A stretch of 64,000 nt of DNA, from NCBI GenBank assembly GCA_022113835.1, contig JAILWY010000024.1, forward strand, positions 4,592,501 through 4,656,500, read 5' to 3'. Under the pieces are notes generated by a model. It did no database searches and was not told the origin of the DNA. It saw nothing but the letters and a program-made list of their open reading frames with translations. The first letter of the stretch is position 1, and each line of letters begins with the position of its first letter. Shown piece by piece: positions 38,737 through 50,995 of the stretch. Made by a program: the position numbers and the translations under genes. Source of the stretch: Atopsyche davidsoni (taxonomy: Eukaryota; Arthropoda; Insecta; Trichoptera; Hydrobiosidae).

Positions 38737-38976
38737 TGTCCTGAAAAAAAATCTAAGGATAAAAGTAAACCAACTTGGATGCTACAGTGACTAAAAGTTA
38801 AGACTACATTCGAATTAGTTAGAAAATATATTTTCATTCCAGGTCTGCTACTCTATTGTCCTGAGAAAAATCCAAGGAAAAAAGAAAACTAACGTAGATA
38901 CGACAGTGGCTTAAAAGTAGAGAGTACATTCGAATTAGTAAGAAAACATATTTTCATTCCAAGTCCACTACTCCAT
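38737..38976 (+). repeat. Two tandem copies of a 120-bp unit plus partial third
   Basis: Unit one is 38737-38856 and unit two is 38857-38976, each exactly 120 bases. Both run from TGTCCTGA to TACTCYAT through ACATTCGAATTAGT and ATTTTCATTCCA. The copies differ at perhaps a fifth of positions. A third start (TGTCGATCC) follows and soon diverges. The end of unit two and what follows (CATTCCAAGTCCACTACTCC) also occurs, reversed, in the array at 58.5-59.8 kb. Confidence 0.85.
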
Positions 38977-39324
38977 TGTCGATCCTATAAATACCCTCAG
39001 GCTACAAAAAAGCATCAAAATGGGGAGAATAGGGGTGTGGATTATTTGTAATAAATGTATATCAGTTCAGAAACTGCATTTATCAATTTAAATTATCGCA
39101 TTAATCGGTTGCTATGAATATACAAATGCACTTTGAATGTGTAAAATTTTCTATTCGTGATGTTTACAGATTGGTATTTGATTAAATATAGTTCGTATTC
39201 AATAATTCACGATTGGGTTTCACCCCAACAAAGCTGAAAGCAAATATTATTACGCGATTCAGCTTTATGACTGTGAGCCATTCTATTGGTCACAATCCAA
39301 CATAATTTTTTAAATTATTAATGT

Positions 39325-39535
39325 TATGTGTAACTTTTTAGAAATACTTCACGTTGAGCTAATTTTAGAATGCCTAGTTTCACCCAACAGACTTGGTCAT
39401 CATCAGATGCAGAACAAAACAGTTTTGTTCTTCATGCTAAAATAAACTCAACGTGAAGAAATTATAAAAAGTTACGCATATCAATAATAAAAAATGGATC
39501 TTCACTAAAAAAACGCCTTATCTATCAACAAGATA
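39325..39535. repeat. Family A fold-back repeat
   Basis: Inverted arms TGTAACTTTTTAGAA-ACTTCACGTTGAG and CTCAACGTGAAGAAAT-AAAAAGTTACGCA enclose one TGATGAT-stem-GAAAC core in reverse orientation (39377-39406). The right flank AATGGATCTTCACTAAA and ATCAACAAGAT match 5 kb and 45 kb copies. It is the most diverged of the three. Confidence 0.65.
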
Positions 39536-39991
39536 AAAATTTTAAACCAACAAAATATATAACCTGTCTTCATTGAACATTTTTATTTTTTAATTTTTCA
39601 AAAATGATTAAAGAGATTTTTGATGTTTTAGTCCGATTACTGGAGCTTTATTAAGTGTTTTCTTAACTTTTCAGGGGATTCCTGAAAGTAGCTTTGATAC
39701 CTAGACCGAAACGTTGGATATATAAAAAAGCAGCGTACTACCTAAGAATACACTATTTTTATTAAAATTGTTCGCCAAAATATATAAACATAGTTATTAA
39801 TGCGTTTTAATATGTGCATGTGTAAAGAAATAATTTAAAATACACTGTCGTGAGTGAAATAAGACGCCCCTCGGTTATCCTCTGTCTGATGCATCCCCGT
39901 GTCTAATTTTCGGTGATAGAATTCTTAGTTCGGGGGGGGTGTTTTTTTCTGCAAGTCATTTGTCACCGTGACAGAGCGGCGTTTGATTTGA

Positions 39992-40022
39992 AAAATGGCG
40001 GAGTGGAAGCAGCCGCCATTTT
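39992..40022. promoter_or_regulatory. YY1/Pho-like palindrome
   Basis: AAAATGGCGG and its exact reverse complement CCGCCATTTT flank an 11-base spacer. Both halves contain the GCCAT core bound by YY1 in vertebrates and Pleiohomeotic in flies, in the AAGATGGCGGC-like context preferred by YY1. An identical AAAATGGCGG occurs at 40628-40637. The surrounding island is CpG-containing and free of open frames. It may be a promoter or Polycomb-type element, but binding is inference. Confidence 0.45.
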
Positions 40023-40627
40023 GTTTCCGTTGCGCACAAATAATGCCGAGCGTAAGGGTTCGAATTAAATGTGTCACGTGTGCGAGGGTTGGGGGCGGGT
40101 GTCTTTATGTGTTATAATTTCAAAAGGAAACGGATGGAGTGGATTTTCTGGTGGTTAAAAAAAGATATTCCATTTGAGGAGTTTTTTTTTTCCACGTGAC
40201 TAGATAATTTTTTTTTTTGTATTCTTAAATTTTTATATTTGATAAACTGGTTTAAATAAATAATAATTTTTGTATAAATAATTATATTGTTGCGTAATCC
40301 GTAAAACAAGTTTTTAAAAGCGAAACCAAAAAAAAAAAAAAACAAAAATATTTTCATAGAGGTTTTTATCTGCAATCAGCAAATTGTGTTATTTTTACAG
40401 TTTGAGCCAATGTTTAATATTTAATGTGTGATCATACGATATGAAAATAACAAAGTAAAATTGCCAAAAAAAAATGAATAATAACATTTCCCTTTGGCGC
40501 AGGCAAATAATTAAAATTAAAAATACAAGCGATTTGAATACAAAACTAGCCGAGGTCGTAAGTTATTCAAACGCTGAGCGCCACTCGGAAAAACGTTTTT
40601 TGAGCATAAAAGTCACGTTCGTTACAC

Positions 40628-40637
40628 AAAATGGCGG
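40628..40637 (+). promoter_or_regulatory. Third YY1/Pho-like site
   Basis: An exact AAAATGGCGG in a small island (40545-40665), about 630 bases from the palindrome at 39992. Looser CGCCATTTT or GGCCATTTT forms occur at 13826 and 55370, also in islands. Confidence 0.35.
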
Positions 40638-41357
40638 ACAAATGACCGACTGCTTTTAGCAATATACACGACTGCGTTAGCATGGACAATTGAATCTATG
40701 GGGGATCATACATATTTGATCAGTATGAGATACCCATATTGATACAAAATTAAAATTCTACTTGTCGATTCAAGCACAAAATAAAAAAATATATAATTAC
40801 GCCTTGTTCTTTGTCATGTTGCCATTTTAGTAAAAGACAAGTTCAGTTTTAAATAATAAATTTTAATGTATTTGTCGTATACACGGAATTGTTCTCTTCC
40901 TTGTTTCCTCTGTAACACAATTCTGTAATAAATTTTGTTCCTCCGTTGCTTCAGTGCTTGTTTCAAAAGAAACCGCAGAAGAGAGCCAATTTTCTCACTG
41001 ACATAGCTCCAAAGGTTCAAAGGGTTAATTACCTTGCAATTACTTCCATACAAACATATTTCATTGATATATTAGTCCTAACTGCTAACCGGATGTATTT
41101 AATTGCAAGTTGCACATAAACCAAACATTATTAGAGACTATTTGTAATTAACCTTAGTACACCTGGTAACAAATGTTTTATATTTGTAACTTTTTTTATA
41201 AATTTATATTGAACAACCTACAATTTATATTGGCACCATCGGCCATTGAAGAAAGTTTAAAAAACACTGCAACTTATCACCTAGACTCGGTGTGATTATT
41301 GGTCGGTTGTCTGTTTTGTTGCTATGTGTATAGTGAGTCTAAATTTTAGAACTCACT

Positions 41358-41624
41358 GTGGAATTTTATAGAATCTCCGATATATTTTCATGTGATCTTT
41401 GTTGGAGGTCTAAAGATATTGGTATCAGCAAACACGAGGCCATTTGCGATATCGAACACCAGCACTTCAACTGTCCTTCCCCTCGTGTGGAGTACCCAGT
41501 AGAAATATATATAAATGAACGCAGTTCTATAAAGCAACGAAGAAATTTTATTTGTAAAGCGCATATTTATTTAGATGCTCGTCGGATTGCAGGACCTGAT
41601 GTGAAAAAAGCATCACAAATATAG
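41358..41624 (+). CDS. Unassigned 88-codon open frame
   Basis: This plus frame has more balanced amino-acid use than most frames here. Near its start C-x2-C-x10-H-x3-C (CDLCWRSKDIGISKHEAIC) has C2HC zinc-finger spacing, but the usual aromatic and Leu positions of a finger are not in place. The second half is basic (SSIKQRRNF, DARRIAGPD). There is no clear promoter, acceptor or donor, although a TTTTAG lies just upstream at about 41349. It is not clearly repeated in the window. It may be a chance frame or a relic of an unknown gene; I assign no function. Confidence 0.18.
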   Translation: MEFYRISDIFSCDLCWRSKDIGISKHEAICDIEHQHFNCPSPRVEYPVEIYINERSSIKQRRNFICKAHIYLDARRIAGPDVKKASQI

Positions 41625-44600
41625 CAAATAAATAGTTTGAGTTGCACGGAAATCTTGTTTATGCCTAGCTTTTATTTGTTAAAACAACATCTTTTAATGT
41701 CTATCGTATATATTTATATATATAGTACACAGGTTAAAATTTTGTAAATTAAAAATAATAAAAATTAAAACCAAAACTAACGACTCAATGCATCCTAAAA
41801 CGTCAAGTTATCAATAAAACTGAAAAAATATGAAATTGCACAACAAAATTAAAAAAATTAATGACAATCATAGAAAAAATAATTAAATCGCATTTTGGGA
41901 TCATTATTTGTTTAAAAATTGATTAAATTAGCTATATTCGTATGGGTTATTGAATACGTTACTACTTGCCATTGAATGTTTATGAAAGTCGTATGAAAGT
42001 ACGAGAAATTTGATAAGCAGTTTTTATCTAAATGACCAACTAATTTTTATTATTATAACCCAGATATTTATTATTTTTGTAGTGATACATTAAAAATTTT
42101 ATAATTATTTACGGCTACTACATCAGGACTCCAAAAAATCATTACACGGTCTGCTAAACACACAAAAGAAAACATCAAATAGCGCGTCGCTTAATCACCC
42201 CTGTGAACTGTGTTTACGAATCCTTCGCTAAATTTGTATTTTTCCCCATAAAAGGACAAAGGTCCTTTCACTTTAGTCCCTGAGGGTGGCTACGTAGAAG
42301 AGTGATGAGATTGGCCACTTGGAGGCTTTTAAAACCCTATTGGGGTGGCGGGGGGATTAGAACTTTAAGGGTGTATTCTGTATCGAATACTTTCCCGGAG
42401 GAACTTTCAACGCGTCTGAACTTTTTAGCTTGATAACATTTTAAATGCAAAAAAATTACTTGTACTTTTAAAAATAGTAAAAAATATATATTTGTCGCAT
42501 TTACATTGATTAATTTTACAAGTTCTATGTATTAAAATTGTTTTAATGAAAACACAATTTAAAAACTATTCAAACGTCATGTTATCAAATTTAAACTGAC
42601 TTAAAATATTTGAAATTAATGAATCATTTAAAGCACAAAATATTGCCACATAGATATTTTTTTAGTGAAATATAATATATATTTTAATAATTCACAAATA
42701 AACATATTTTTTTTTTATGTTTAAACGTTTGAATAAACGATTTAAACGGTTAATTTGGCGTTTATCTTTATTTGATTAATGAGCAATTACGGGAAAAGTT
42801 TGATTTATAACTAATAAACAAATTTATTACAACTGATTAATCTAAAATTGATTCATATATTCCAAATAATTACTGGTAAAGATATTGAATAACTCTAATG
42901 TAACTCAAAACTATAAGAAAACCATTAAAGCAATTTACCAATCTGTTCAACCACTGATTATGACTGTTTAATAGTATTTAACTTAAGCAAATAAAATCAA
43001 TAATTTTGATCGATTGATAAAAAACCCTTTACGTGGTGTTAAAGTTATTTATTTAGTGTATTTTAACAACAAAACAAATACTAATTTACACATAAAATAA
43101 CTCAAAAATGTATGAGGACATCATTGGAGCAATTATCTCTTCTTATGCCTGCCTGAATATCAAAGAGCACTTTAGATTGCAAATATTCCCCTAGACACTC
43201 TGCCACTTGAGTAATTGCATCTTCCAGGAAAGGGACTAACTGCAACCCAAACAATTCAATCGGAATAACTAGCCAACCAATTTCAACAGGACAAACTCAA
43301 ATATGTTTTGTGATCCAATTGTGAATCCACTTTGCAATTTTGTCTGCCTCATTACGTCAGTTAAGTGTTTTTCAGTCGCTCTTCATATTTTACATTGAAC
43401 GTACAATCTGTCTAATTATTTGAAATTATCCCATAACCCTATCATTGAATATTTAAGATATCTATACCACGATAAAAAAAAGCTCACGCGAGCTTTCTGT
43501 ATTGACATATATGAAAAAAAAAAAAAAAAACAAGAAAATGAAGACGTCCAAACTCGTGTCAACATTATTATCAAATAAGCATATTAACTAAAAATATATA
43601 AATATTTATACGTATGTTATATTTTAATAATATAAATTACTTGTTAATCAAAGCTCGTGGCAAATAGTACTAAGCAAAAACAACACAGACTACCCTTTGT
43701 GATAAGAGTGAAGTATTTCTTCAAACTGTGTAAACCGTTGAAGATTAATGACTTAGAAGGTTGAAAGTTTTGTAAAACACAAATGTATAGCGTTAAGATA
43801 AATAAGCAATATTATTTGTTCACGACACCCAGGTTTTATTGTTATTGTTTCAAATATAAACTTTTAGATATTATGACTTACATTAAAATGTGTTTCAGAG
43901 AATATTATATTACTGTGATTGTATAATAACACAAATGAATTCAAAACAGGGAGTAGTTTAGAAAATCATAATAACAGTATGTTCATGAAGACAACTAAAC
44001 TTTTTATGTTTTAATTAACGTTTTATTTTATATGATCATTATGGTAAATGCTTGTCATCCATATGGCACAAGAATGTTAAATTTCTGATATTGAAAATGA
44101 ACGTATGGAATAGAGGCCATATTATAACACTGATTCAGAATTCAATTGAATCTTAATACCATTAAAACACGACGTTGTTATGGAAATGATTCCAGCATAA
44201 TTTATTACCAATTAATTCAGTTTAATACAATTGGAAGGCTTACAAAGGTTAAACTATCTGAAATTCGCTATTCAATATTTGATGTACAGTATTCTAGACG
44301 ACTGATATACAATCGATGTTTAATTACCAGAAAGCCCTTTTAATTCTGAGCAATATCTACACAGCCATCCCGTTTTGTTTCAACTCAACAGAAAGGTCCA
44401 ATAATATTGTTACGAGTAAGTATTCATTTATATAATATATCAACTACATAACGAAGGATATTGTAAATGAATTACGTAAATCTTTAGAGGTTGCATCATA
44501 CTATAACTATTTTGTATTTCTGAGTAAAACTCACATAAATACATTTAAAGTATTTACACCATACGATGTTATATTATTTAAATACTTGTATTGTGATTTT

Positions 44601-45234
44601 TTTTATATCGCATACGAATGACAATATTTTATTAACAGTGTATCATTGTGCCTTAAATAAATTATTAGATATAGCTAAAAAAGTTAGTAATTAGTTAATT
44701 TAAGAATAAAGCAGCTAATTAACTACATTTGGTATTATTGAAAAACTTGCCAAGAAAATAAGATGAAATTGGTAAAAATTAATCATCAAGACTATAATTT
44801 TTTTGTAAATTTTATTTAACCTAAATCTGAAATAAATATTATAAGATATAAACACATCCAAACGGTTTCGATTAAAAGTATTTATTTCAGAATAATATAA
44901 ATACAATAAAATAAATGTATTCATAAACTTATTCAAAAATTTAAAGCAAGTTAATTTCAGAAAGCTTTTCAGTTCATGTGATTGGTTTAAATAATTAATA
45001 CTTTTGTTAATATTATTCATTTATGATTCCTTAAATTGAAAAATTACTGTTTTTTTTTACACAAACAAATAATAGAAACAAAACAGCCCCATTGATACAA
45101 AGCAGCTTAAATCTCATGTCTACCTGCTTTCTAATTTATATAGCAATGAACTTGAATATTTTAAAGTGTGCTTTAAAAAAAATGAGAGTGTATATAAGTT
45201 AATTATACCATGAATTATAACTCAAATCAAATGT

Positions 45235-45456
45235 ATTATAATGTCTTTGTCTTCACTGTGAGTTTATTATATATTTTTTTGCATGACTAGTTTCGACCTA
45301 ATAGACTAGGTCATCATCAGATGTATTTGAGTTTAGTTATGCATCTGATGATGACCTAGTCTATAGTCTAACTCAAAGTGAAGACAAAATACAAAGTTAC
45401 TTTTATCATTATAATAATGGATCTTCACCAATCAAATGCCTTGTCCCTCAACAAGA
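45235..45456. repeat. Family A fold-back repeat
   Basis: Arms with TGTCTTCACTGTGAGTTTA and AACTCAAAGTGAAGACAAA face each other, and the right end ATCTTCACCAATCAAATGCC matches the 5 kb copy. The left arm has the best core in the window, read in reverse: CTGATGAT, a six-pair GACCTA/TAGGTC stem, then GAAAC (45290-45320). The right arm has CTGATGATGACCTAGTCTAT but the GAAAC side is deleted. Confidence 0.68.
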
Positions 45457-45907
45457 TCAAATCAAACGTTTTGTTTTCCTCCGAAATTGAATTTAACGAA
45501 ACGATTACAGTATTTAAATTTTGCAGTTGCTAAAAAATCCAAAAGCAAGGTGTGCCACCGGCTAATTGCTGGATGCTCGCAAACGTATTATCAAATTAAC
45601 AGAAATCAGGGGTCGGTATCGGGGTCTAGCCCTAACCTAAACTACCCCTAGGTCCCCCGGAAAACAAGGCACAAAGGGATGAAAGGCTGAATCGTCCTTT
45701 ATGCGATGATAATGTGCCATGACCTCAGGAGGGGCCTCTATCATTAACATCTGTCCCGGGCTGCGGAGTGTTACGGTTTAAAACTTTGCCAATTTTATGG
45801 GACGCTTTCAATTAGGCAGGGGAATTACCGTACTTTGTCTGCCCGTGGAAATTGTTACGGATTACGATGCATGCATAACGTCCGGCTTAGCAAGATATAT
45901 TTTAATA
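45457..45907. other. Gene-free DNA with a GC island
   Basis: The island at 45590-45880 contains CCCTAACC, CTCAGGAGGGG and several CCC/GGG runs. Its short frames (45436-45651, 45835-46065) show nothing recognisable, and the second runs into the mariner element. Confidence 0.35.
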
Positions 45908-47063
45908 TATACAGTGTATGCATTAATTTTTTCGAGAAATTAAAGCTATATTTTAAAAAATTTGTACAATATATTCTATTCAAAGTCTTTCGGGCAAATT
46001 ATGAATTCCACCCCAAAAGAACTGTACGTCTTTTGAAGCCAAGAAAGAATCAAGCCAATTTTTGATACCCTGTTCAGAAGAAAAGTGTATTCCAAAAAGG
46101 GCATTTTGCATCGATTGAAACAAGTGGTAGTCGGAAGGGGCAAGGTCTGGGCTGTAAGGCGGGTGAGGCAGAACTTCTCAAGCACTGTTTTCCAAATAGG
46201 TTTAAACCGATTTAGCAACATGTTGCCGAGCATTGTCATGATGGAAAATTACAGACTCGTGCCTGGTCTCATATTCTGGCCGTTTTTCTGCCAATGCTCA
46301 CTTCAAACTCATCAATTGTTGTCTGTAGAACTCGCCCGAGATAGTTTGGCCTGGTTTCAGCAGCTCGTAGTGGATGACACCTTTGTGATCCCACCAACTA
46401 CACAGCATTACCGTGGAGCCATGAATATTTGGCCTGGCTTTCAATGTTGATGCATGTCCGGGCTTACCCCATGATTTTTTACGCTTCAGGTTGTCGTAGC
46501 GAATCCATTTTTGTCATTTAATCCATGCAGAATCGCCTTTTGACGTCTCTCGAATTCAATTAATGTGGCACCCAATTTCCTTGCTTTTGAATAATTTCCA
46601 ATGCTTTTATGTGTCTTGAAATTGTTGCTCAATCAACTCCCAATGATTCTGTGAGTACTGATTGCGTTTGACACGAGTCTTCATTGAGAAATGTCTCTAA
46701 TTCTTCATCTTCGAAATTTTTTGGTTGGCCTGGACGTTCTTTGTCATCCACATCGAAATCACCATTGGTAAAGCGTCGAAACCAGTTCTAACACGTGTTT
46801 TGCGACAGAGCATGTTTTCCATAAACTTCACACAGCAATCGGTGACTTTTGGCTGGTTTTTTCTTCCAATTGAAACAGAAAAATTAAGCTTCCCCCAAAT
46901 AAAAAAAAAATGTTGTATACACTTCAGCGATATGACATATACTGAAAACAAAAGCGCAACAATGACGCTATGAAATCAAATATTAAAGCATAGACTGATA
47001 CGATTCAATACTAGTAACGTCATCTCTTAGAAAATCTAAAAAAATTAATGCACACACCGTATA
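45908..47063 (-). mobile_element. Nearly full-length mariner with both ends and TA duplications
   Basis: The left end TACAGTGTATGCATTAA (from 45910) and the right end, read inward from 47061, TACGGTGTGTGCATTAA are inverted repeats with two differences in the first 17 bases. TA lies outside each end (45908-45909, 47062-47063). The 1152-bp length is close to the usual 1.3 kb of mariners. The transposase pseudogene occupies most of the minus strand. Decayed coding but clear ends suggest an old autonomous copy. Confidence 0.92.
45980..46960 (-). pseudogene. mariner transposase pseudogene
   Basis: Mariner transposases are nuclear cut-and-paste enzymes with an N-terminal helix-turn-helix pair and a DD34D catalytic domain. 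On the minus strand the N-terminal domain tail reads NWFRRF, then GDFDVDD and RPGQPKNFEDEELE (about 46800-46690). After frame breaks come KWIRYDN and KSWGKPGHAS, then WWDHKGVIHYELL, then HHDNARQH with the second catalytic Asp (about 46240). PHPPYSPDLAPSDYHLF follows with the third, then LPERL before the stop at 45980. The block for the first Asp (normally TGDEKW) is damaged. There are several stops (after SLK, AKSV and NSA) and at least two frameshifts. Motifs fit the irritans/mellifera side of the family, which is my recollection and untested. Confidence 0.93.
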
Positions 47064-50000
47064 TTGAAATAATATAATTATATAAAAAACCGTATGTGCT
47101 GCTATCCATGATAAACATTTTATTTTATAAAAAATATATGTGCGTATGTGTGATTTAGTCCGGAAATCATTCTGCGGCGGAACAAAAACTATGGCCACAT
47201 ATTAGTCCCATACAAGCACTGAAGTGCACGGAGTCCCATTGGAATTCAAAGCAAGGACTTGCCATAAGTTTCTGGAGGAATGGGTTAGCCCCTCGGGACT
47301 GAGAGTATTTTTTACCCTCTGAATTTCTACCATACCAGCTCTGCCAACCCCCACGGCTGAAACATATTTATGAGGAGTGTGTCAAGAATGGAGAGAATCT
47401 TCGCGGTATGTGTACAGTTCTGACGCCAGATTTTTTTTATTGTTATTTCCGTCTGATATTTTTTATTTATTTCATTATATTGTTCTGAGTTTTTTTATAT
47501 AAACCTTTATGCTGCGAATACGTATAGCCGTTGTTGAAAATTTATTGTATTGTTTAAAAAAAATAATACAGAAACCTTACTCATTGAAGTCATAATACAG
47601 TACCAATAAATTGTATGTAATGTTTTTTGGATATAATTAAACCATCTAATTCAAATCTAAAACTTATTTTATATTTTCAAATTGTTATCAAATGAGAAAT
47701 CTACTATTGAAGAATAAAAGGTGTTTTGTTGTCTCAGTGAGTAGATCGCTGACTTATGTAGATGTCCATGTTGGTAATTGATGAAATTGGGCTTACGACT
47801 ATTTCAGATTGATTTTAAAAGGCATTTTAAGCATTAAGTCAAATTAAGATATGAAATATATTATTTTTTAAATTATTTATAATACAATGGAATGGATTTC
47901 GCTGTGAATTTTTATCTTCCGTCTGTTCATATTTCTAGTAAAAAAATTTCATGCATGCAATCTCTCATTGTTTCTCTAACTGATCTTGAATTTGCTACTT
48001 GAATCAGTATAAAATAAAATCCAGTAAGTAAACAATTTTTATGAAAATATGGTAATTACTTCAAATATTTTATTCGTTACATAAGGCTTCGAGTTCTGCC
48101 TCCGCACGCGATTCTTCACCCAGCAACCACATCCGAAGGCCCCGACCGGAAGGCTTCAAATAGATCACCGCGTCAATGGATATAAATTCTCGAAGGAATT
48201 TGAGCGGAAGAGCGGGAAAAACCTACCAACTTCCGGAAGAAGCGAGTTTCCGTTTCGTGCCAATAATATTACATGTTACTTCGGGAAATGTTGGCACTCG
48301 AAATACCATTAGCAGTTGGATTGTTTTCTCTTGCCATTGTTTTTTTTTGGTTACTTTACATTCAAAAATATTTACCCCGTTGATCGAATACAAAGTAAAT
48401 TATCAAGCATACGAACAACTGTACAAAAAATAATATCAAAATTACTTAAGAAATTGTGAGCAAGATAAAAAATGCATGCAAATATTATTACTATTAAAAA
48501 ACATTATTGCTAATATTTCCTTTAACATATAATTTTTCATACATTTCTTATTTTTCCTCCGTTTCTTTTTCGTAAATCCCGAAAACCTCGCGGTTCTTGT
48601 CCTGCCTTGTCTGCGGGATAAACAGCTTGGTCCCGTCCTGGGAAAGTGTTGTTTTTCCATGATTTTCCCGTGTTTTTCATGGCTTTTCATGCATGAAAAA
48701 TGTGACATGCGTGGAGTCTAGCGCCACGTGTGGACGGCGCTTATGTTATGAAAAAAATAGTCGCTGGCAAAAATAAAGTTCATTTCAGTCGATGTTTTGA
48801 TTTTTTTTACATATTTTCGTTAACTGGGTGACTCGAGTTAACTCGCACTTAAATTATTATTTTACTAATATACATAATCATTATTATTTGTTCACAAGTT
48901 AAGGATAAGACAATGTAAACTTTGTGATAAAAATACCTCAAAAATTAAAAAAAAAAATTCATATGAACTCAGCGTTTTGATTGAAATTAACAAAATTTTT
49001 TGAAAATGCCTCTGAAATGAAAATTTAATGTAGCTTAAACACACAAGATAATATTCCCACAATAATTTATCAAAGCAATATTACTACATTAAAAAATATT
49101 ATTATCAATTTAAATGCATTTATTTTTTATAGATATATCAAAAACACTGGCTTGGGACAATTTTGACTTTTGTCACTCTGAAAATGAAATCCTATTACTG
49201 TGTAAATTTTATTATATCTGAATCAAAAGAAAAAAATGTTTATGATAAAAAATAGACGTTCATCGAGATTAATTATTAATTTTTGATGTTGTAATGTAAA
49301 AAGTGCCTTATTTACTTACCTAAGTTTTAAAAATGTAAAAAATATTTGTTTTAGGATTTTATTTAGTTTTGGTGTCGATAAGCATTAGGCTTTTATATTG
49401 AATAAATAACTACTTTTAAAAAAAAAAATTCAATTATATAATGATTATTGTATCACCCTGTATACAGTTTCTGAATTGAGTATAAATTTATATGAAACGT
49501 GATTTATATTTCACGTACGTTTGAAACTTGCGGGTTAAAAGAATATATTCCCGTATAATGTAACAACCTGACATCAAAGGTTTGAAATCTGCTTGAATTA
49601 TGAAAAAGGCTTTCATTTTGGCATTTTGACAACTATGACAACTCTCTGAGCACTGCTATTCAGGTGTCCGTTGTAAAAATACTAAATAACAGAGTAAAAA
49701 TCGTTTTCTATTACGTAAGTTATTATTTAGAAGTCAAAAACATGTTTTAAATCACTTTGTACACGTGTTTTCAGAATTCATTTTTTTTCGTTTTCTAAAC
49801 ATATAAATATGAGATTATATTTTATTACGCTTCTAATTTTGCCAACACACCTTACTGACATCTTTAAACAGAATTGTCTGCCTTTGTGTTTTATGTAATA
49901 AAATGTTTTTGCCTTTCGAGGGTCTCTTTGGACTCAAAAACTGCGAAAGACCAAAGCTATTATCATCAAAAACTACTAGTATAATATCGTATATCTGCCT

Positions 50001-50819
50001 ATTTATAAGTATAAAATGACTAAATCAAAATATTCTTTCTGGGCTCTTGAGAACAAATTTTTAATTTAAAAATAAATTTATAAATTTTTTCTGGGCTCTA
50101 AAGCTGATCCCATTACCGAAACTGAAAATAAAATCACCACGAACCCCAAAAATCAATTTTTGTATGCATTTTTTTGCTAATATTGCGAGTTTTCATCAGT
50201 GTTATGAGATTATTATTAATATAATTTCTAAATCATACCGTTCATTAACTTTAAATAAAAAAATTAGACAGCTATTATTAATAAGGTTACACGGGTGATA
50301 TCAAGTTATGTTGATATTTAGAAGTATAAAGATAAATTATCATACAGAGCTGAAATCAAATATTCAACACACATATATGATTAAAAATTGAAAAACACAC
50401 TCTCATGATATGTCATAGCCAAGAAGTGTGAGTTTGAATCTGAAAAATAAAATTACACGTGTGTACGTGTGTAAGAAGAATATTTTTTATTAACTTTGCA
50501 ATACATCAAATTCATGCCTATATAATCCCTCCTATACACGTTTACGTACATTTGAAAAATAATTACCTAATGACTTGCAAAAGTTACTTAATGATATTTT
50601 TTATTTTTCCTACAACATGGTTTACTGTATAAATAATAGCTTTAAGGCTTAAGGGCTTAAGACAAAGTCCCGAGACGCAAAATACCACGCATTTTTTTTA
50701 GAATTCCTCTCATCGTTTGCTTTATAATAAACCCTAGAAACAAAAATCAATAATCCTGTATAACATTTTTGCGAACTTGTATAAAATTAAAAAAGTTGGG
50801 ATAACACTTTGCTATTCAA
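47064..50819. other. Gene-free DNA with islands
   Basis: Islands are at 47165-47430, 48070-48330 and 48530-48760. The first has an open plus frame of about 48 codons after a weak acceptor and the second an 85-codon frame; neither is recognisable. A recursive-splice-like junction on the minus strand sits at 49314-49324. A solo mariner-like end lies near 49455, and a weak B-box-like GAGTTTGAATC near 50431. 48760-50820 is otherwise AT-rich. Confidence 0.4.
47735..47800 (+). repeat. Weak tRNA-like SINE fragment
   Basis: TGTCTCAGTGAGTAGATCG resembles an A box with D-loop, and the downstream TGTTGGTAATTGAT is a poor B box. It may be a relative of the fragment at 15 kb. Confidence 0.25.
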
Positions 50820-50825
50820 GATAAT

Positions 50826-50831
50826 TTTATT
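50826..50831 (-). promoter_or_regulatory. Possible polyadenylation signal AATAAA
   Basis: Read on the minus strand, AATAAA lies about 165 bases after the stop of the candidate terminal exon at 50996-51154, a reasonable 3' UTR length. AATAAA is common in DNA of this composition, so it supports the exon only weakly. Confidence 0.25.
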
Positions 50832-50995
50832 TTGTATATTTAGTAGTTGTTTGTGTTGTTTGTTGCCTTTTGGGGGCAATGAGTAATTTACAGCATGGAA
50901 TAACTGAGGACACTGGTCGCAATTAGGACTTCTAAACCGAGTAGTCGATCGTAGTTTCCAGTCAAATACGTTTTCGTTTCACACCAATCCATTGG

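Larger units (their letters stand above)
39536..45234. other. Gene-free DNA with islands
   Basis: Islands are at 39845-40130, 40545-40665, 42170-42420 and a weaker one at 43100-43350. The first two carry YY1/Pho-like words listed separately. 42420-43080 and 43500-45230 are strongly AT-rich with nothing recognised. Frames at 40112-40375 and 44715-45020 (minus) are low-complexity. Confidence 0.4.

Noticed and set aside
46085..46450. 121-codon plus-strand frame inside the mariner
   Set aside because: It is antisense to the transposase pseudogene and has no independent support. The neighbouring plus frame at 46725-46973 is the same kind of shadow.
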